Shown: positions 57,899 through 64,000 of the stretch, piece by piece
How positions within the stretch are numbered: the first letter of the stretch is position 1
Layout of the letters: each line of letters begins with the position of its first letter
NCBI GenBank assembly: GCA_030704615.1
Contig: CM060731.1
Coordinates: forward strand, 27,280,001 to 27,344,000
Reading direction: 5' to 3'
DNA from: Takakia lepidozioides
Lineage: Eukaryota; Streptophyta; Takakiopsida; Takakiales; Takakiaceae
DNA: 64,000 nt
Notes under the pieces: model-generated
What the model saw: only the letters and a program-made list of their open reading frames with translations
What the model was told of the DNA's origin: nothing
Database searches by the model: none
Made by a program: the position numbers and the translations under genes

Positions 57899-60800
57899 CT
57901 ACCCATGTGTTGTATCCCGCTGCAAAAGAGTATCGACCTCGTTGAAACTCATAGTGGCCTGGTGAATGAAGTTGTCACGTTTGGGATCGCAAACCATCCT
58001 CCTCAAAAATATGAAATACAAATGTTTGCAGGGTATGAATTTACCTCTCTTGCCCAAACTGGTTGATAGCATATTTACAAAATCAGGACATGTGCAATTG
58101 GGGAAATTGGAAACCGTGATGTCGTAGGTCCTGTCATGAACAGCAGATGTGGAAGTGATGATTGTGAATACCCGACCATATCCTGGATCGGGTACTTCCG
58201 TGGTGCTTCCGACACGAGCTTGGAGCATTCTTGCGGACTCCACTTTGCCAAAGTGTTCAGCGGTTGGAGGGAAACGCCGAACGAGCTTTCCATCTCGTTT
58301 GGTTGGCCACAAGTCAGGATTTGCTGGGGGGACCCGGGAGGACGCAGAAGTAGTAGCACATGCATGGAGTTGGGGTTGTCTCGCAAGGGAAAAACCTGCC
58401 TCCTCCAGCATTTCAATCTCCTGAAAGCTGAGATGTGTTCCCACCTTCACGGGCCAAACGGTTGGAGGAGATGGCTTCATCACTACGGAAAGGACGCACA
58501 GTTCCATGCACACATCTGGCACAATCATCTGCGCAGAACCAGAACTTGTGGTTCTTGGCTTCTGGTTGACCGTATGGACGCATCAAGCCCGTGAAAGTCG
58601 GAGCAGGAGTTCGGGCACCACCTCTGGATATAGATGAAGTGCACACTCTCGAAATTAGTTGCCCTGATCGCTGTACATTTCACACGAGACCCGACACTTG
58701 TGCGTTCTATGTGCCAAACGTGGTCGGGGCATGCGGACTCAAGCACATCAAGGGGGTTGTTTCTCTCCTGCACCATTTCAGTGGCACGGTTTGATGCTGG
58801 AGCTTGCCGTCGTGTTGGAGGTTCCTCCACAATGGAGGTTCCGGACATGGAGCTGTCATGCAGGGAACACGAGGCTTCGAGAAGTTATCACGGTCTGCCC
58901 TGTGGGAATCTGAATCCGAACCAGGTGGAGTGTTCAATTTCCTCTTACAGGAGCCGAATCTCTCCTCCCCTTCAAGATGTGGAACTCTAGAAACAAGTGG
59001 CGTTCCCTGGGCATACATGCTCACCGCCCGTGCTATCTTGATTGGATCCCCAGATCTGTTTGCAGCACGCAACATCAACTCCCATTTGTCCGGACCCTTG
59101 CCACCAACCCCACCTCGTAAGAAATCACGGTATCGGGTTTGTTGTTGCAAGGCACGTATCAAATCATCTGTTGTTGCCACATACAAATCCCGACCTCGTT
59201 TCCCAGACTGCTGCAACCATGCATTGTGCACAGTTTCTGCCAAATTGCAAGATGGCATGTCCGCCATTTCCTCAATGGACATGTTCTGCAAAGAGGATAA
59301 CCACACTTCAGAACAGTGCACAGGAAACAACATAAAGAAAGCAATGAGTCAAAAATATGGAAAGCAAATGTATGAATAAAGCATGAAATAGAAGCCTCGT
59401 ACCATTGTCATGGCTGCTCCCCACTGTCTATATCGGAAGTGCCAAAACGCCAGCCAATCTTCCAATGCTCTCATACTCTCAAGTGATGCAGCTCCAGAAG
59501 AGAACCACCAGGCACGAATTGTCTGGAACAAAGTGTCCGCCTCCTTCATTGTTCTAGCATCTTTGTACTCTTTGCACAATTTACGGTGCTGAGTCTGCAT
59601 CTCTGGTTTGATGTCCGACTTTGTATGTTTTTCCAGAGATTGTGTCCAATGGAATAGACATGTACGCTCTCTTCCTGGCATAGGCACTTTTGGGTCGCCC
59701 GATCCGAAGACAATACGAATAGCATTGAAATTTGCTTGAGCACTATCCGCCATGAAACCTGCGAAATTTGGAGATGGCAGCCCATGACACGTATCAGGGA
59801 ATTCCACATGAGCTTCTGGGATTCCGTATCCTCGGATTGCATGTCACAAACTGCAATTGTCATAACTCGTTGGTACACTGGATCGTAGACATGACAAGCC
59901 ATTGTCGTCCAATCCTTCACTCGTTTCACATGATCAAACATAAGAAAACAGTTCTGCAAGTCCCCAGTCTTCTGCATCCGCTTCACGAGGCTAACCCCAC
60001 TGCCCTCCCCAACAGTCGACATTTTGAAAAGAAAAACTTTGATGGCACCTTGACCTGGGAATACATTGTCCTGGATGTAATCGTACTTGCTCACTCGTTT
60101 CAATTCCAAAATATTGTCTATGTAGCCTCTGATCCCAGAGCCCATTCTCAATGCATTGATCTGATGCCGAATGTTAGGTGAACTTAAAGTGGAGAAATGA
60201 TCCATGACCAGGTCCAATGCTGCACCGTCAAGTTTAGTCCCCACAGAATCTCCTTCACTCAAAATATGGCTTTCCAAGAAGGACTTGCTTGCGCCAAGAG
60301 CAATTGCAGATGTTGTTGCGGATGGGTTTCTCCCGAACTCCTGTTTGATCAACCTCGATACTGTCTCAACACTCTCCCTGTAATCCCCCTTCGAGACAGG
60401 ATGGTTATGGAATCCAAAATGCACACAAGCTCTCGTCATTGTATTCAAACGGTGGACAACATAGTACATTCTTGCTCCGCAGAGCGCCAAACAGGATGGC
60501 ACAAGTTTGCAGAATTTGCAGACGAAAGTGTTTGCCGGTGGAGGGGCAGTCCCAGGCTGAAATGGATTCTCCGCCAGACCCTCCCATTCGCTTTGATTAT
60601 GAACCCAGACTGAAGAAAGTGTCTGCAATTCAAATTATCACACCTAAGGTGTCCATTGCAAACTGTCCTCCTGAAAACAAGCTTGTCATCATTCTGAATA
60701 TTGGATGTTTTTGTTCTGCACCACGGGTGCCCGTCGTGTTTCTTGTCCATTCCATGCATCATGATTGTTACACCTCCAACTCGCGGAGGAGGAGGCAGCT

Positions 60801-61404
60801 CGAATAGGATATCGCCATCAAAAGTCTCCGGCAAGAACTTCACAGGCACCTGCTTCAAAGATTCCCAATCAATTCCCCGCAACTCACTTTTGAATCCAGC
60901 CATTCCTCCCATCGCCCGCAATTTTGGAATGACACTACAAATCTCTTCTTCATCAGCTTCTGCAACCACAGTAGGAAGGACTGGATTTGGAATTTCACTT
61001 ATGTCATCATCGGAAGAATCCGAAAGCTCAACGATTGGAGTGGAGGAAGTCTGTTCTTTTTTCACCACCACCTCCCTCTTGTCTTCAACGACCGAAGCAG
61101 CAGTCCCGGGCGTCACATATGACCCAAGGGACTTTCGCCGAGGCTCTCCAAGTACTCTGTATCGACCAGGACGCACTCTCCACTGGCTGATATGAGCCGT
61201 CTCATCACGGTTTTGGAAAGAATATTTCACCAACTTCCCTTTCAGATCGTAAACCTCTTTCTCCAAAAAGATGGAGCCATTCTGCAGCTGAAAACGGGTA
61301 GCCAAGACATGTTCCAGAACAATTGCAAATCCATTGTCAAGGACTTCCTGGGAGAACGGCACTGGTTTGTCGTCTGAGAAGAACTCCGCTTCAGAGGAAG
61401 CCAT
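57899..61404 (-). pseudogene. MULE transposase-type protein with C-terminal SWIM zinc finger
   Basis: Starts at ATG 61404 with a 200-residue unrecognised N-terminal region that includes IVELSDSSDDD (61003-61035), a good SUMO-interaction motif. A Cys/His-rich region follows (CNGHLRCDNLNCRHF; after a frameshift near 60615 CKFCKLVPSC ... HFGFHNHPV), FLYWCH/WRKY-GCM1-like in spacing. The MULE transposase core has FLMFDHVKRV near 59930 and, after a second frameshift near 59780, FMADSAQANFNAI. A 117-bp GT-AG intron lies at 59286-59402. The C-terminus (more frameshifts at about 58800 and 58550) ends in a SWIM finger, CTC...CKHLYFIF near 58030-58110. MULE proteins cut and paste DNA; domesticated relatives (FAR1/FHY3) are transcription factors. 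Either a decayed transposase gene or one whose sequence contains errors. Confidence 0.82.
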
Positions 61405-62257
61405 CTTCCTTCCTCGAGTATGTTTGTACCTTGCTATCGCAGATCTAGTGTAAATCGGTTTACTGCTGTCTCCAGAACACAGTTGAAGAATGAGCAGAGA
61501 ATATGGCGGAGGAAGCTCAGATAACGACTGTGCATATTATGTTATTCTTTCCAGATATGCAGCCGTCCATTTTAATTACTTTTCTTGTGGGCCCAGTGGT
61601 CAGAGTATCCCTAGGGGCAGTGTCGGCAACTGTTAAACCGTTAATCAGAACCTCATCAATAAACCCAATAACAAAGCCGACTTCCTGGAAGCATGCCACA
61701 GGATCTGAGAATGGGATTGCAGATTAAGTAAATGTATCTATATACTACTACCAATGATCATGCGCACCTGGAAAGTTCCAAATGTGAAACGAATGTGGGG
61801 TTTGGCTAACAAGGATGACCGTGTATGATATTCCAAATTTGTCATCAAACTCTCGTTCATTTATATTTATTTGTTTAAGACTGCGCATCAATTTCTGGGA
61901 TTCGCTGTTCTTTTTAAATATTGAACCCGTTCTAATAAAGAACACGCCGTTTTTTTTGGGCGGCACACGTCAGACATCCATAACTGAATACGAACAGCTG
62001 TACACCAATTGCTGGCATGTGCACTAATAAGGAAACGACTATGTGTAACGGTCACGCGGGAGGGAATCCGATGCTTCTAGAGACACGCAAGAACGCAGGC
62101 AATCCCGCAAGAAATCGGGAGTCACTGCGTTTTTCTACTTTTCGCGCTTAGAGGGAGAGTGGTAGTCAAGCTGGAGAGGGTTCCTTCTAGAATACGAAAG
62201 AGAAGAAAGTCTCTTTATTTTACTTCCCTTAGAGAGAGACGCAGAGCAAGAGAGAAA
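61405..62257. promoter_or_regulatory. Shared 850-bp divergent intergenic region
   Basis: Separates the start of the minus-strand MULE-SWIM gene from the plus-strand ParB-like gene. No gene is visible in it. Its position implies that it holds both promoters, but no box was assigned with confidence. Confidence 0.4.
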
Positions 62258-64000
62258 ATGACGAGGCGTCGTTTGTTGGAGAACACAGGGCCAAGGCAGC
62301 AGGTGAACGCGGAGACTGATTCACAAGAGCAGACGGAGACTGAGGCAGCGGCTGCGACACAGTCGGCGATAAGAGTGCGCCAGCCTGTGGAGGCAGAGAT
62401 GATTCGCAGGGACACTGAAGAAGGTGGAAGCACGCGGAACGCCGAACCTGGAGAAGGTCAAGAAACCCTTGCGCAGACAGAAACTCCAGCAGATGTGAGA
62501 GGGAAGAGGAAAGCTGCAGAAGGGGATCAAATTTCAAAACCTAAGAAGGTGCCAGTAAGTTTTATCATATAGTCTGTCTGATTGCCTTTCAAGGAGTCCT
62601 TCCTCTTCCCTTCTTTAGCAGGAACTACTGATTGCGAGCGTCGTTAACGCCATTCGATTCTCCTCATGAGATTTATGTACCTATGTGTTTGAAGAGAGAG
62701 TCTGCACTTACTATTCTCCCTAAACTACACTGAATGTCGTTGCCGCCAATCAGTTGCACATGTATGTCATTACACAACACCGATCCGGCAGGTCGTTATC
62801 TTTTGTGATTGTCGTTAACACCGTTCGCTATCGCTCTCGCTTTTGTTTTGAATACGGCAGTCTCAGCTTTGCATGTGTAGATTGTGCTGAATTCTTTCAC
62901 ACCATTCATGGTGAGTTTCCTTGATACAGAGTGATGGTCGTTACCGCCATTCACTATTTGCAAATCACTCAGTCAGAACTGAATGGCATCGTGCAGAAAA
63001 CTGTGAGGTCGAAGCCTACAGGATCAGAGGGGAAAGGATCTGGAGATGGGGACGAGTCCGCAAAAAGCTCAGAGAATACAGATGAAGCAGATGAATCCGA
63101 AGTGCACTACCTTGACAAGGTGAAAGAACTCATGTCATTCCAGAAGGTAAACTCTCAGGAGGTTATAAGGGACATGCTCGTATCTGGAGGGCGTCTGGAC
63201 ATACCTCTGTGCCGGATGATATCAATGCCTGTTGTGCGTCCACCTCTTTCCCATGACATAACAAAATTGGAGAGTGATTTTGTGCATGGATATAGACTTG
63301 GTGCACAAGTTTTTATGTGTCACTGACGGATATAAATGGGAAAAGCACATTAGTGTCTCCAGAGATCAGTGATAACTGGGATGAGTGCTGGAAAGATGCC
63401 AATGAGGAGTTCGAGCTGGGCCTCATGATGGGAAAGAACACCCACAATTCTGCAACCACATGTTCTACGTCTGGGACGGCAACCACCGATTGCTGGCATG
63501 GATGGGATACATTCAGAAACACCATTCGAAAGACAAAGACAAGCATGTTGCTGTGGAGGCAATGGTTTTGGATCCAGGAAACGACATCGCTAGGCTTCTT
63601 ACAGCTATGCACGACGTGAACAAGTAAGTCATCCAGGAGATTTCATTCCCTCTGTAGTGTCTTGTTAATCCTCAAAAAACAGTGTTAAGGAATGCAATGT
63701 TTCCAATGTTTTTGCAGATCGACAGAGAAATCGCATGTGACAACAAGCTTGGTTCACACACTATTCCGAATTCAGAGGATTGGTCTGATGAAGCTGGATG
63801 ATTTTCGGACAGTACTACCACCCAATATCATCAAGAAGTGCGAAACAGGAAGAGCTGCAGGCACTTGGTATTCTTTGACACGAGAGGCGTTTCTGGAGTA
63901 CATGTATGCGGTAAGCCCGAGTCTGTAATCTGTTTACTTTTCGAATACATGTTTGTAGTCCCTTCGGAGCTAATCACTACTTGAATGAATGCAGCAAGAA
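62258..64000 (+). pseudogene. Gene with ParB-like DGNHR motif, partial at right edge
   Basis: Exons by splice sites: 62258-62554, 62973-63623, 63718-63910 and from 63995 off the edge; all introns are GT-AG. Exon 1 encodes a basic start (MTRRRLLENTG) and a Gln/Glu/Ala-rich low-complexity stretch ending KRKAAEGDQISKPKK, a likely nuclear signal. Exon 2 has an acidic linker, then HYLDKVKELMSF, DLVHKFLCVTDGYKWEKHI, NWDECWKDANEEFE and FYVWDGNHRLLAWMGYI. The last resembles the active-site motif of ParB/sulfiredoxin-fold domains. Exon 3 continues with STEKSHVTTSLVHTLFRIQ. Reading exon 2 needs about three frameshifts (near 63285, 63358 and 63440), while the splice sites are intact. Function unknown; a nuclease or NTP-binding role would be inference from ParB. 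Confidence 0.65.

Overview
The window looks like nuclear DNA of a streptophyte, most likely a seed-free land plant. Two intron-rich single-copy-type genes are recognisable: a MYB-CC transcription factor of the APL/PHL group (31.0-35.4 kb) and a 6-phosphogluconolactonase (43.7-51.1 kb). Both have clean GT-AG introns of 0.1-1.3 kb, apart from one 3.9 kb intron that holds a LINE. The rest is mostly transposon in various states of decay: Ty3/gypsy elements, LINEs, tRNA-derived SINEs, a TIR element and MULE/SWIM genes. The species cannot be fixed from the sequence alone.

Layout. 0-0.4 kb: tail of a SWIM zinc-finger (MULE-like) gene. 1.4-5.7 kb: 5'-truncated chromovirus, with pol in one frame broken by six stops, a chromodomain, a polypurine tract and a 1.6 kb LTR. 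5.7-9.7 kb: AT-rich relics (gag zinc knuckles, a tRNA-like sequence). 9.7-21.7 kb: a SINE bounded by a 13-bp target-site duplication and interrupted by an 11.8 kb Ty3/gypsy element (TSD GAAGT). That element carries gag, protease, a C5 cytosine DNA methyltransferase, RT/RNase H, integrase and a C-terminal PHD finger. Between its 5' LTR and gag it also holds a captured DEAD-box helicase fragment and an unknown ORF. 21.7-29.6 kb: AT-rich, with a minisatellite, a TIR element, tRNA-like sequences and a SINE. 31.0-35.4 kb: MYB-CC gene. 35.6-39.8 kb: two head-to-head gypsy fragments and an inverted LTR piece of the 4-5.7 kb family. 42.5-42.9 kb: a 196-bp tandem duplication that looks like an assembly artefact. 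43.7-51.1 kb: 6PGL with a LINE in intron 4. 52.0-52.9 kb: 5'-truncated LINE on the minus strand. 55.4-57.3 kb: a second type of non-LTR RT, also minus. 57.9-61.4 kb (minus) and 62.3-64.0 kb (plus): a divergent pair, a MULE transposase with a SWIM finger and a gene with a ParB-like DGNHR motif.

The two most interesting loci are the DNMT+PHD retrotransposon, which encodes both a possible writer and a possible reader of chromatin marks, and the divergent MULE-SWIM / ParB-like pair. Both are frameshifted as read. The two host genes reconstruct without any frameshift, so general poor sequence quality is not an easy explanation for the broken frames, but the 42.5 kb duplication shows that homopolymer errors may occur locally.
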